A DNA stretch of 64,000 bases from Flavobacterium sp. (GTDB lineage: Bacteria > Bacteroidota > Bacteroidia > Flavobacteriales > Flavobacteriaceae): positions 62,001-126,000 of the forward strand of contig NZ_JANJUQ010000030.1 of assembly GCF_024710485.1 (NCBI RefSeq). The letters are read 5' to 3'. Numbering within the stretch: the first letter of the stretch is position 1; each line of letters starts with the position of its first letter. Shown here in pieces: positions 19,458 to 28,811 of this stretch. Below the pieces are notes generated by a model. The model was not told the DNA's origin, did no database searches, and saw nothing but the letters and a program-made list of their open reading frames with translations. The position numbers and the translations under genes were made by a program.

Positions 19458-22181
19458 TTACCTTAAAGTTCTATCCGGTAACGAACGTTTGTCCCACTTG
19501 ATATCGCTTAACACACCCGATTTGATTCCGATAAAGAATCCCCAGTAAGCATTGTCGCCAAACGGGACCCAATTAAAGTCCATGCGCCAACTCAACAAAT
19601 CGCGTTCAAATCGGAATTGGGTAAATGTCACCCCTTTTTGTACAAAATCATATCCGGTAGAAACGCCGATTTTCCATTTCGGTGTTAAATCAGTATTCAT
19701 GGAAACCATTAATGAATTACCAATGATTTTCTTTTCTCTGCGGTTGTTAGAATAAGTTAAGGCGTAGGCCAAATTCATGTCCCAAGGCAATTTGTAGTTG
19801 AAAAATTCCGAGACGGGGTTTTCCTTGTCGTTACTGTCATCAAATTGGCTTTCCCTTCGATCGCTCAAATCGGTGTTGGTACCAAATAAATCATCACTGC
19901 GTCCACCATTTCTCTCTCCTTGTGTGTTTTTCTTGTTATCACTTCCATCACTGCTTGCAAAAGTATAATTCAGCGTCAGATTGGCGCTTGTCATTCTGAA
20001 CAAACTACCGCCGTTATCAATGTTCCATGTATTGATGCGTTGTCCGGCATTGTTAATAGCATACGGGTCAAGTGTTGCAGCAAAGTTAATGTTCATTTTC
20101 TGATTCAAGATCTGAGTTCCCCCGCTTACACGCATTGGTGCCCAACGCAACGAATCTGCTGTAATATCATAACTGGTCGAAAAGTTCAGGTTATTTAACA
20201 ACATAATTTTTTTCGGCTCTGTTTGCGTTGAATCTTTATCGGTTACTTTCGCTTCAAAAGTGTTACTTAAAGTAAATCCTATGTTATTTGACATGTTTTG
20301 TCCCGGTGCCCCGAAAATTCCACCTTCAAAACGAGTGTATTCTTTTAACATGGTGCCACTGCCGTCAGGATCGTAAGTGTCGTAATATTTTGAAAAACTC
20401 GGCGTATAACTGTAGGAAATATTCGGACGCATTACGTGTCTGATGGCTTGGATTTTTTTCTTTTCGCCAAAATTAAAAGTACCGTAAATGGTAGTACCTA
20501 AGCCGGCCGAGAAAGAATAAGTTCTGAAGGCATCAAAACCGCGAACGTCGTTATTAACCACTGTATTTTGGGTGGCGTCAAATTGTTTTTGGATGGTTTT
20601 GAAATACCAAACTTCGTTGTAATTAACCGATGTAGAGGCACTGAAGTATTTAAAGATTTTGAAATTGGTACTCAAAGGGATGCTGTGCTGGAAACCTAAC
20701 AAAGCATTTTCAAACATTTCCGGTTTGAAGAACAAAGAATCGGTGGTTTGAATTCGGTTTTCGCCTCTTAAATTGTATTGTAAATTGATGTTTTTGAAGA
20801 ACCCTTTTTTAGCTCCATCTTTCGGAGCAAAAGGGAATATACGGTCCACGCTCATTTGAAGCGTCGGTAAAGTCATATTGATTTGTTCCGTATTCGTATT
20901 CTGTGAGTGAGTAGCCGTTAAGGATAGATTCACCTGTGGTACGGAATTGAAGGTTTTGGAATAAGAAATCGAAGAACTCAAGGTGTTGTTCAAAGTCGAT
21001 CCCACGTTAATTTGGTTCAATGATCGTCGGAAATAAGTGCTGCTTCCTAAGTTAACCGAAGCTGAAAATCGGGAATTCGGATTAGACTTACTGTCTTTAG
21101 AATGCGACCATTGAATATTGTAAATATTGCTTCTTGCGTAGTCGGGATATCCTCTTTCGCTATTGATGAGGTTCTCAAATCGGAAATTCAAATTTCCGTT
21201 GAATTTATATCGTTTGCCGTAAGACGATTGAAAACGGAAGCCGTAACTTCCATTAGTGTAATAATCTCCCAAAATGGCTAAATCATAATAATCGCTCAAG
21301 GCAAAATAGTAACCGCCGTTTTGTAACGAAAAACCTCTGGTGTTGCTATCGTTGTAAGTAGGCATAATGATACCCGAACGTGCTTTGTCGGTCATAGGAA
21401 AAAAAGCAAAAGGCAAAGCCAAAGGTGTCGGAACATCGGCAATAACCATATTGGTTAATCCAACCACGACTTTCTTACCGGGAACTAATTTTACCTTATT
21501 GGTTTGGAAGTAATATTCCGGATTTTCAATGTCTTTTGACGTGGTGAAACGTGCGCCTTTCATAAAGTAAACCGAATCGTTTTCTTTTTTGGTTATGGCA
21601 GCTTTGACTTTGAATTCGCCTTGGTCGGTTCGGGAATTCCATACCAAAGCTTTTTTGGTTTTGAAGTTAAAACGAATAGAATCAGGTTCTACCACATTGC
21701 TTCCTTGTTTGAAAACAGGAAGTTGGGTGTATTTTCCGGTGGAGTCTTTAATTCTTCCGGCATAGACTTCGTCCTTTTCGTAATCAATTACGATAATCCC
21801 CGATTTTAACTCGATGTCCTGATAATAAACTTCTGCTTTGTTGTACAAGGTAATCAGCTTCTTTTTTTGGTCGAGTTTTTCGTAGTCTACCGCTTTTCTC
21901 TTGATTTTATCTTCAATTACAGATTTTTTGGGTTTTACGCTGTCTTTTTTGGTAGAGTCAATCACCTTAGTCAGTTCAGATATCACGACTTTAGTGCTAT
22001 CTGCTTGGTTTTTAGCCGGAAAGCTTCCGCTTTTTGGAGGAGTATCTTGCGAATATATTTTTTGGATTCCTACTGTTAGGAAAATTGTTAAAAAAACGAT
22101 ATAAATTAACTTTCTTTGCAAAGGTTTAATGCTATTTTTGTAGAAGTATGGCTTGGTTTTTGACGGGACAAACTTAAACAA
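19458..22181 (-). CDS. lptD: LptD-like LPS assembly outer-membrane protein
   Basis: ~900 aa OM beta-barrel with N-terminal OstA-like region (LITLYNKAEVYYQDIELKSGIIVIDYEKDEVYAG) and VPTPLALPFAFFPMTDKARSGIIMPTY. Confidence 0.82.
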   Translation of the reverse strand: MFKFVPSKTKPYFYKNSIKPLQRKLIYIVFLTIFLTVGIQKIYSQDTPPKSGSFPAKNQADSTKVVISELTKVIDSTKKDSVKPKKSVIEDKIKRKAVDYEKLDQKKKLITLYNKAEVYYQDIELKSGIIVIDYEKDEVYAGRIKDSTGKYTQLPVFKQGSNVVEPDSIRFNFKTKKALVWNSRTDQGEFKVKAAITKKENDSVYFMKGARFTTSKDIENPEYYFQTNKVKLVPGKKVVVGLTNMVIADVPTPLALPFAFFPMTDKARSGIIMPTYNDSNTRGFSLQNGGYYFALSDYYDLAILGDYYTNGSYGFRFQSSYGKRYKFNGNLNFRFENLINSERGYPDYARSNIYNIQWSHSKDSKSNPNSRFSASVNLGSSTYFRRSLNQINVGSTLNNTLSSSISYSKTFNSVPQVNLSLTATHSQNTNTEQINMTLPTLQMSVDRIFPFAPKDGAKKGFFKNINLQYNLRGENRIQTTDSLFFKPEMFENALLGFQHSIPLSTNFKIFKYFSASTSVNYNEVWYFKTIQKQFDATQNTVVNNDVRGFDAFRTYSFSAGLGTTIYGTFNFGEKKKIQAIRHVMRPNISYSYTPSFSKYYDTYDPDGSGTMLKEYTRFEGGIFGAPGQNMSNNIGFTLSNTFEAKVTDKDSTQTEPKKIMLLNNLNFSTSYDITADSLRWAPMRVSGGTQILNQKMNINFAATLDPYAINNAGQRINTWNIDNGGSLFRMTSANLTLNYTFASSDGSDNKKNTQGERNGGRSDDLFGTNTDLSDRRESQFDDSNDKENPVSEFFNYKLPWDMNLAYALTYSNNRREKKIIGNSLMVSMNTDLTPKWKIGVSTGYDFVQKGVTFTQFRFERDLLSWRMDFNWVPFGDNAYWGFFIGIKSGVLSDIKWDKRSLPDRTLR

Positions 22182-22255
22182 TATTTTCGGTCAAAAATAA
22201 GGAAATAATGATTTTATAACCTTTCGGTTTTAATTAAAATTAACTTTTAGATTTA

Positions 22256-23371
22256 ATGCTTTTGTTTACAAACAGAAATATATTTTTACTGTTGCTGTCG
22301 TTTTGTGTTTTTACGAGTTTCGCTCAGAAAAAAAACGCAAAGTTTACAGTGGTCTTGGATGCCGGACATGGCGGAAAGGATCCGGGTAATTCTTATCATG
22401 GTTTTGTGGAGAAAGAAATCGCCCTTAAAACAACTTTAAAAGTGGGTGAGTTACTCGAAAAACAGAAAGATTTTGAAGTAGTGTACACCCGAAAATCAGA
22501 TGTTTTTATAGAATTGGTTAATCGCCCGAAAGTGGCTAATAAAATTAATGCCGATCTGTTTGTTTCTATTCATTGTAATTCAGTTACCAATCAAACTCCT
22601 TCAGGAACTGAGACTTTTGTAATGGGACTGTCGCGCAGTAATATGAACTTGGAAGTCGCCAAAAAAGAAAACTCGGTAATTTTACTCGAGGACAATTACA
22701 AAAAAACATATGAAGGCTTTGATCCGCACAAACCCGAAAGTTTGGCCGGTTTGAAAATTGTTCAGGAAGAAAATTTAAACAGCAGCATCAGTTTGGCATC
22801 TTTGATTCAGGACAATTTTACGTATAATTTGAGTCGGAAAACCCGAGGCGTGAAACAACAACCTTTATGGGTTTTGGATGCGGCTTACATGCCTGGAGTT
22901 TTAATCGAATTAGGTTTTTTGTCTAACAAAGAAGAAGGCGAGTATTTGAATTCAGAAGATGGACAAAGTCAAATGGCAGAACAAATTGCTAAAGCCATCA
23001 TTGCATATCAGAAAGAGTTTTTTAACGATATTGTCGTTCAAAGCGATAAAACAGACTTGGTAAATCAGAAACCCAAAAAAGAGGAAGTAGTCGATAAACA
23101 ATCGGAATCGATTCCTGTTTCGGCTACAGAAAACGGTAAGTACAAGATACAACTTTTTGCTTCTTCTAAAAAAAGAGCCGTAACTTCGCCTGATTTTAAA
23201 GGACTGAAAGAGATTTCGTTTACTTTCGATAACAACTTGTACAAGTATTTTTACGGTAGTGTGACCGATTTGAATGAAGCCAAAAAGTTGTGCCAACAGG
23301 CTAAAAAAAGTGGTTTTTCGGATGCATTTGTAGTCATGGTTACCGATGGAAAGACATCAGCAATTAAATAA
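22256..23371 (+). CDS. N-acetylmuramoyl-L-alanine amidase (Amidase_3) with C-terminal SPOR-like domain, copy 1
   Basis: FTVVLDAGHGGKDPG...FVSIHCNS...GVLIELGFLSNKEEG. Confidence 0.9.
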   Translation: MLLFTNRNIFLLLLSFCVFTSFAQKKNAKFTVVLDAGHGGKDPGNSYHGFVEKEIALKTTLKVGELLEKQKDFEVVYTRKSDVFIELVNRPKVANKINADLFVSIHCNSVTNQTPSGTETFVMGLSRSNMNLEVAKKENSVILLEDNYKKTYEGFDPHKPESLAGLKIVQEENLNSSISLASLIQDNFTYNLSRKTRGVKQQPLWVLDAAYMPGVLIELGFLSNKEEGEYLNSEDGQSQMAEQIAKAIIAYQKEFFNDIVVQSDKTDLVNQKPKKEEVVDKQSESIPVSATENGKYKIQLFASSKKRAVTSPDFKGLKEISFTFDNNLYKYFYGSVTDLNEAKKLCQQAKKSGFSDAFVVMVTDGKTSAIK

Positions 23372-23385
23372 TTTAAAAACAATTT

Positions 23386-24570
23386 TTGAAAGTGATAAAA
23401 CCAATGAAAGGATTCAACGTAGTTGTAGGTGCGATTTTATTATTCATTTCTAACTTAATAGTAGCCCAATCGGGAGAAAAATTCAAAGTAGCTTTAGACG
23501 CCGGTCACGGTGCACACGACTTTGGTGCCGTATATCACGGTCATATCGAGAAAAATATTGCTTTGGCCGTAGTGCTTAAAGTGGGTAAGATTCTCGAAAA
23601 AAATTCAGGGATTGAAGTCATTTATACCCGAAAGACAGATGTTTTTATCGATTTGATTGAGCGAGCCAATATTGCAAACAGAGCCGATGCTAATATTTTT
23701 GTTTCCATACATTGTAATGCGAATAAGAATACCGCTGCTTGTGGTTCCGAGACTTATGTAATGGGTATGTCTAAAAACGCTTCCAACTTAGAAGCTGCTA
23801 AAAAAGAGAATGAGGTAATCACTATGGAGAAAGATTACAAACAAAAATACCAAGGTTTCGATCCGAAATCGCCCGAGACCTTTATTGGTTTAGTGGTACA
23901 ACAAGAAGAATTTATGGAAGGCAGTATTGCTTTGGCCGGAAATGTTCAGGAATTCTTCATGAAAGCCGGCTCCAAAAGTCGTGGTGTAAAACAAGCGCCT
24001 TTTATGGTTTTGCACAAAGCCTATATGCCGAGAGTGTTGATAGAAATGGGTTTTATCTCTAATCCGGAAGAAGGCAGTCGATTGGATTCCGAATCAGGTC
24101 AGGATGCAATGGCGGAAGCAATTGCTAATGCCATTATTAAATACAAAAAAGAGTTTTACGGTACCGGTGAAGGCGAAACAACCGTGAAGCCTTCCCAAAA
24201 AGTTGAAAATATCAAAGTAGTTGATTCTCCTGCGGTTGCTAAAACCACTAAAGCACCGGAAGTAAAAAAGCCGGAAACGAAAACCGAACCGAAACCTGAA
24301 GCAATCACTCCAGGCGTAGCTATTTTTAAGGTGCAATTATCAGCTAGTGGAACTAAGTTAGATCCTATACCAAGTAATTTTAAAGGTTTGAATAACATTT
24401 CAGTGGCCAATGAAGGTTCTTTATACAAATATATGTATGGAGAAACCTCAAGTTATGAAGAAGCCAAAAGGTTATTAGCCGAGGCCAAAGCCAAAGGTTT
24501 TACATCCGCTTTCGTAATCGCTTTTAAAAATGGTAAAAAAGTCTCTGTGCAAGAAGCTTTAAAACAATAA
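23386..24570 (+). CDS. N-acetylmuramoyl-L-alanine amidase (Amidase_3) with C-terminal SPOR-like domain, copy 2
   Basis: FKVALDAGHGAHDFGAVYHG...FVSIHCNANKNTAACGSETYVMGMS...RVLIEMGFISNPEEG; start TTG 23386 or ATG 23404. Confidence 0.9.
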   Translation: MKVIKPMKGFNVVVGAILLFISNLIVAQSGEKFKVALDAGHGAHDFGAVYHGHIEKNIALAVVLKVGKILEKNSGIEVIYTRKTDVFIDLIERANIANRADANIFVSIHCNANKNTAACGSETYVMGMSKNASNLEAAKKENEVITMEKDYKQKYQGFDPKSPETFIGLVVQQEEFMEGSIALAGNVQEFFMKAGSKSRGVKQAPFMVLHKAYMPRVLIEMGFISNPEEGSRLDSESGQDAMAEAIANAIIKYKKEFYGTGEGETTVKPSQKVENIKVVDSPAVAKTTKAPEVKKPETKTEPKPEAITPGVAIFKVQLSASGTKLDPIPSNFKGLNNISVANEGSLYKYMYGETSSYEEAKRLLAEAKAKGFTSAFVIAFKNGKKVSVQEALKQ

Positions 24571-24620
24571 TAACAAGGAGTTTTAGTATTTTATTTTAAC
24601 TTTGTAAAAAAAAATCAGCT

Positions 24621-25574
24621 TTGAAAATCACCAGAGAAATTAAAACAGCCATTCTAGTAATTGCCTCTATTTTATTGTTTATTTGGGGTTATAGCTTCTT
24701 AAAAGGAAGAGATTTATTGTCAAGTTATAATAAATATTACGTCAGCTATGCCAATGTAGATGGTTTGGTTGTTGCTGCACCGGTTACTATTAACGGATTG
24801 ACGGTTGGAAAAGTGAATTCCATCGCTTTGCAGGACGATTGGACTTCCTTAGTGGAACTTCAAATAAACGGCGATTATCAAATCCCGAAGAACAGTGTGG
24901 CCGAATTGTATTCTCCCGGACCCATCGGCGGTAAACAAATTGCCATCTTACCCAACACGGAAACTCAGGAAATTGCTGCTTCAGGTGATTTTTTAAAGTC
25001 GGCTAACAAGTTAGGACTAACCGAAGAAGTGTCCAACCAAATCAAACCTATCAAAGAAAAATTGGATAAAGTTTTGGAAAATGCCAATATGATGTTGGTC
25101 AACATCAATCAGGTATTAGACGAAAAAACCAAGCAAAATCTCAGAGGTAGTTTAGAAAGCCTAAATGCAACTTTAGCCGAGTTTAAAGAAGCATCTGCAA
25201 CCGTTAACGGAATGCTGGCAGAAAACAAAGGGAAAATCAATACTACAATGACAAACTTCGAGAAAACATCAGCCAATTTGACGATAATGTCTGATTCGTT
25301 AGCCAAAGCCAATATCGCGCAAACGGTTAAAAATCTCGAAAAAACATTAGCTAGCGTAGACAAGCTAATGGCCGATATGCAGTCCGGAAAAGGAACTTTA
25401 GGCAAGTTAGCTAAAGATGAAGCGCTCTACAACAACTTCGCCAAAAGTTCCAAAGAGTTAGAATTGCTTTTGCAAGATTTACGATTGAACCCAACCCGTT
25501 ATATCAATGTTTCGCTTTTCGGTAAGAAAAACAAACCATATAAAGCGCCGGTTAACGACACTATTACCAAGTAA
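24621..25574 (+). CDS. MlaD/MCE family protein
   Basis: N-terminal TM; KYYVSYANVDGLVVAAPVTINGLTVGKVNSI (MCE domain); apparent TTG start. Confidence 0.88.
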   Translation: MKITREIKTAILVIASILLFIWGYSFLKGRDLLSSYNKYYVSYANVDGLVVAAPVTINGLTVGKVNSIALQDDWTSLVELQINGDYQIPKNSVAELYSPGPIGGKQIAILPNTETQEIAASGDFLKSANKLGLTEEVSNQIKPIKEKLDKVLENANMMLVNINQVLDEKTKQNLRGSLESLNATLAEFKEASATVNGMLAENKGKINTTMTNFEKTSANLTIMSDSLAKANIAQTVKNLEKTLASVDKLMADMQSGKGTLGKLAKDEALYNNFAKSSKELELLLQDLRLNPTRYINVSLFGKKNKPYKAPVNDTITK

Positions 25575-25585
25575 AATATCATTTT

Positions 25586-26893
25586 ATGCTGTACATCGAC
25601 AACATACTTTTTGCCTTAATCTTGATAGCCGGAATTGGTTTTTTTGCCCAAAACGTAAAGAAACTCAAACGCAATATTAATTTGGGTCGCGATGTAAATC
25701 GCACTGACAATAGTTCAGCTCGCTGGAAAAATATGGCTATGGTTGCTTTAGGGCAATCTAAAATGGCAAAAAGACCAATAGCTGCCTTTTTGCACTTAAT
25801 AGTGTATGTGGGCTTTATTATCATCAATTTAGAAGTACTCGAAATCATTATCGATGGTTTGTTCGGAACACACAGGGTGTTTTCTTTTATGGGCGGATTT
25901 TACGGTTTTCTAATCGGTTCATTTGAAGTTTTAGCCGTATTGGTTTTGGTAGCTGTAGCTGCTTTTTGGATTAGAAGAAATGTTCTCAACATTGGTCGAT
26001 TCAGGAGTTCGGATTTGAATGGCGCTCCTAAAAAAGACGCCAACACTATCTTGTATTTTGAAGTAGTCTTGATGTCGTTATTCTTAATCATGAATGCCTT
26101 TGATTTGCATTTTCAGGATATGAATTCCGGAAATATCATCTCACAATTTTTAGCCCCTTCACCGGACACTTTTTCTTTAGAGGCCGTGACCATTATTGAA
26201 AGAACCGCTTGGTGGTTGCACATAGTTGGGATTTTGATTTTCTTGAACTATTTGTACTATTCCAAACATTTACACATTTTATTGGCTTTCCCGAATACAT
26301 ATTTTGCGGATTTGAATGCCAAAGGCAAATTCGACAACTTGGAAAGCGTAACCAAAGAAGTAAAATTAATGATGGATCCGAATGCCGATCCGTTTGCGGC
26401 TCCACCGGTGGATGAAAATGCGGTGCCAAGTAAATTTGGAGCTTCGGACGTGCAAGATTTGAATTGGGTTCAATTGCTCAATGCTTACACTTGTACCGAG
26501 TGCGGCCGTTGTACTTCCTCTTGTCCGGCCAACCAAACCGGGAAGAAATTATCGCCGCGAAAAATTATGATGGACACCCGCGATCGTTTGGAAGAAGTTG
26601 GAAAAAATATGGATGCCAACAAAGGCGTATTTGTACCGGACGGTAAGTCGTTATTAAACGATTACATTACTACCGAAGAACTTTGGGCTTGTACTTCCTG
26701 CAACGCTTGTGTGGAAGAATGTCCTGTAAACATCAGTCCGTTATCGATTATTATGGATATGAGAAGGTATTTGGTTATGGAACAAAGTGCCGCACCGCAA
26801 TCCTTAAACGCCATGATGACCAACATAGAAAACAATGGCGCACCATGGCAATACAACCAAATGGATCGCTTGAACTGGAAAGACGAAAATTAA
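25586..26893 (+). CDS. (Fe-S)-binding membrane protein, heterodisulfide-reductase/NarI-like with 2x[4Fe-4S]
   Basis: CTECGRCTSSCPANQTGK and CTSCNACVEECPVNISP motifs plus N-terminal TM segments. Confidence 0.88.
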   Translation: MLYIDNILFALILIAGIGFFAQNVKKLKRNINLGRDVNRTDNSSARWKNMAMVALGQSKMAKRPIAAFLHLIVYVGFIIINLEVLEIIIDGLFGTHRVFSFMGGFYGFLIGSFEVLAVLVLVAVAAFWIRRNVLNIGRFRSSDLNGAPKKDANTILYFEVVLMSLFLIMNAFDLHFQDMNSGNIISQFLAPSPDTFSLEAVTIIERTAWWLHIVGILIFLNYLYYSKHLHILLAFPNTYFADLNAKGKFDNLESVTKEVKLMMDPNADPFAAPPVDENAVPSKFGASDVQDLNWVQLLNAYTCTECGRCTSSCPANQTGKKLSPRKIMMDTRDRLEEVGKNMDANKGVFVPDGKSLLNDYITTEELWACTSCNACVEECPVNISPLSIIMDMRRYLVMEQSAAPQSLNAMMTNIENNGAPWQYNQMDRLNWKDEN

Positions 26894-26972
26894 TTATAAA
26901 AGGATAAATTCTCATATTTGTGAGGCTTGGGAATTTGTTGAATGAATTTGAAAAACTATAAAAAGTAACCCA

Positions 26973-27419
26973 ATGAAAGCGGAAGACATCGAGAAAAAAT
27001 TACAAAGCATCACAGAGAATGGCCAACAGTTAAGTCCGATTTTACCGGAAGGCATCAAGAATTATTTAATCGACATCGACGGAACGATTTGTGATGACAT
27101 TCCGAACGAAGAACCGGAAAGAATGCTAACCGCGGAAGTCTATCCCGACGCTTTAGCTACCTTGAACAAATGGTATGATGAAGGACATATTATCTTCTTC
27201 TTCACCTCAAGAACAGAAGCACACAGAGAATACACCGAGCGTTGGTTAAAACAACACGGATTTAAATACCATGGTATTTTATTTGGAAAGCCACGCGGCG
27301 GTAATTACCATTGGATTGACAATCACTTGGTAAAAGCCACGCGTTACCGAGGCAAGTTCACCGATTTGGTAGACAAAGAAGTAACCATTCAAGTGTTCGA
27401 CGACGAGCACCACGAGTAA
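26973..27419 (+). CDS. HAD-superfamily phosphatase-like protein
   Basis: YLIDIDGTICDDIPNE (DxDGT), FFFTSRTEAHREYTERWL. Confidence 0.75.
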   Translation: MKAEDIEKKLQSITENGQQLSPILPEGIKNYLIDIDGTICDDIPNEEPERMLTAEVYPDALATLNKWYDEGHIIFFFTSRTEAHREYTERWLKQHGFKYHGILFGKPRGGNYHWIDNHLVKATRYRGKFTDLVDKEVTIQVFDDEHHE

Positions 27420-27420
27420 T

Positions 27421-27483
27421 ATCAAATATTAGATATTAGATATCAAAATTTGAATATCAAATATCATAAATCTAAAAATTGAT
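27421..27483. repeat. Nine-unit degenerate heptanucleotide tandem array filling the intergenic spacer
   Basis: ATCAAAT ATTAGAT ATTAGAT ATCAAAA TTTGAAT ATCAAAT ATCATAA ATCTAAA AATTGAT. Confidence 0.7.
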
Positions 27484-27484
27484 T

Positions 27485-28276
27485 ATGTCAGAAGTATTAA
27501 ACGTGCCGACTATGGCAGAAATGATGGCTCAAGGCAAGCAACCCGAAGTATTGTTTTGGGTAGGTTGTGCCGGAAGTTTTGACGACAGGGCCAAAAAAAT
27601 CACTAAGGCTTTCGTGCGCATTCTAAATCGCGCCAAAGTAGAGTTTGCCGTTTTAGGAACTGAAGAAAGTTGTACCGGTGATCCGGCCAAACGCGCCGGC
27701 AACGAATTTTTGTTTCAAATGCAAGCCATGATGAATATCGAGGTATTAAATGCTTACGAAGCCAAAAAAATCGTTACCGCTTGTCCGCATTGTTTCAATA
27801 CTTTAAAAAATGAATATCCGGAATTGGGTGGCACTTATGAAGTGGTTCACCATACCGAATTTTTAAAACAACTTTTAGATTCGGGTCGATTAACTATCGA
27901 AGGCGGCCAATTTAAAGGTAAAAAAATCACTTTCCACGATCCGTGTTATTTGGGACGCGCCAATAATGTGTATGAAGCACCAAGAGATTTGATTCAGAAA
28001 TTAGATGCTGAGTTAGTCGAAATGAAACGCTCTCGTGCCAATGGATTGTGTTGTGGTGCCGGAGGTGCTCAAATGTTCAAGGAACCTGAAAATGGGAACA
28101 AAGACATCAACGTGGAAAGAACGGAAGATGCTTTAGAAACCAAAGCCGAAATCATTGCAGCCGGTTGTCCGTTTTGCAACACCATGATGACCGACGGTGT
28201 AAAAGCCAAAGAGCAAGAAGGCAACGTAAAAGTGATGGACGTAGCCGAACTTATCGCGAATGCACAAGATTTATAA
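27485..28276 (+). CDS. (Fe-S)-binding protein with CCG domains (heterodisulfide reductase subunit B-like)
   Basis: VLFWVGCAGSFDDRAKKI, ACPHCFNTLKNEYP, CCGAGGAQMFKE, AGCPFCNTMM; start taken at MSEVLN. Confidence 0.88.
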   Translation: MSEVLNVPTMAEMMAQGKQPEVLFWVGCAGSFDDRAKKITKAFVRILNRAKVEFAVLGTEESCTGDPAKRAGNEFLFQMQAMMNIEVLNAYEAKKIVTACPHCFNTLKNEYPELGGTYEVVHHTEFLKQLLDSGRLTIEGGQFKGKKITFHDPCYLGRANNVYEAPRDLIQKLDAELVEMKRSRANGLCCGAGGAQMFKEPENGNKDINVERTEDALETKAEIIAAGCPFCNTMMTDGVKAKEQEGNVKVMDVAELIANAQDL

Positions 28277-28283
28277 TGCTGTA

Positions 28284-28315
28284 ATCTCAATTATTAATAC
28301 CCAATCATCAATCTC
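28284..28315. repeat. Possible weak heptamer-period spacer
   Basis: ATCTCAA TTATTAA TACCCAA TCATCAA TCTC|ATG. Confidence 0.35.
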
Positions 28316-28798
28316 ATGTTTGTACCTTTTGAAAATCTACCCGAAGAATCCCGAATTTGGATTTATCAGTCCAATCGCAAATTTTCAGATGATGAGATGA
28401 CTGAAATCGAACAAGATTTGAAAGCATTTCTCGAGAATTGGTCAGCTCACGGTACCGGATTGGAAGCCTCTTATTTGCTCAAATACAATCGTTTTATTAT
28501 TATAGCAGTCAATCAAGAAGTGCAACAAGCCACCGGTTGTTCTATTGACACTTCGGTTTCTTTTATCCAAAGTTTAGAGCAAAAATACCAAGTAGACTTG
28601 TTGGATAAAATGAATGTTACTTTTAAAAACGGAGAGCACATCGCACATAAATCGCTTATCGATTTTAAACGCATGGCCAAAGAGAAAGCCGTAACGGCCA
28701 ATACTATAGTGTTTAATAATTTGGTTAATACCATCGAAGAGTTCAACGAAAGCTGGGAAGTTCCTGCTGCCGACAGTTGGCATAGTCGTTTCTTTTAA
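28316..28798 (+). CDS. Conserved Flavobacteriia protein of unknown function
   Basis: FVPFENLPEESRIWIYQSNRKFSDDEMTEIEQDLKAFLENWSAHG; no Walker motifs visible, so not called an ATPase. Confidence 0.7.
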   Translation: MFVPFENLPEESRIWIYQSNRKFSDDEMTEIEQDLKAFLENWSAHGTGLEASYLLKYNRFIIIAVNQEVQQATGCSIDTSVSFIQSLEQKYQVDLLDKMNVTFKNGEHIAHKSLIDFKRMAKEKAVTANTIVFNNLVNTIEEFNESWEVPAADSWHSRFF

Positions 28799-28811
28799 TT
28801 TCCGTTTTTTC

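Noticed and set aside
28316-28798. Annotation as an ABC transporter ATPase (a label I recall for this Flavobacterium family)
   Set aside because: No Walker A/B or ABC signature visible in the 160-aa sequence; called unknown function.
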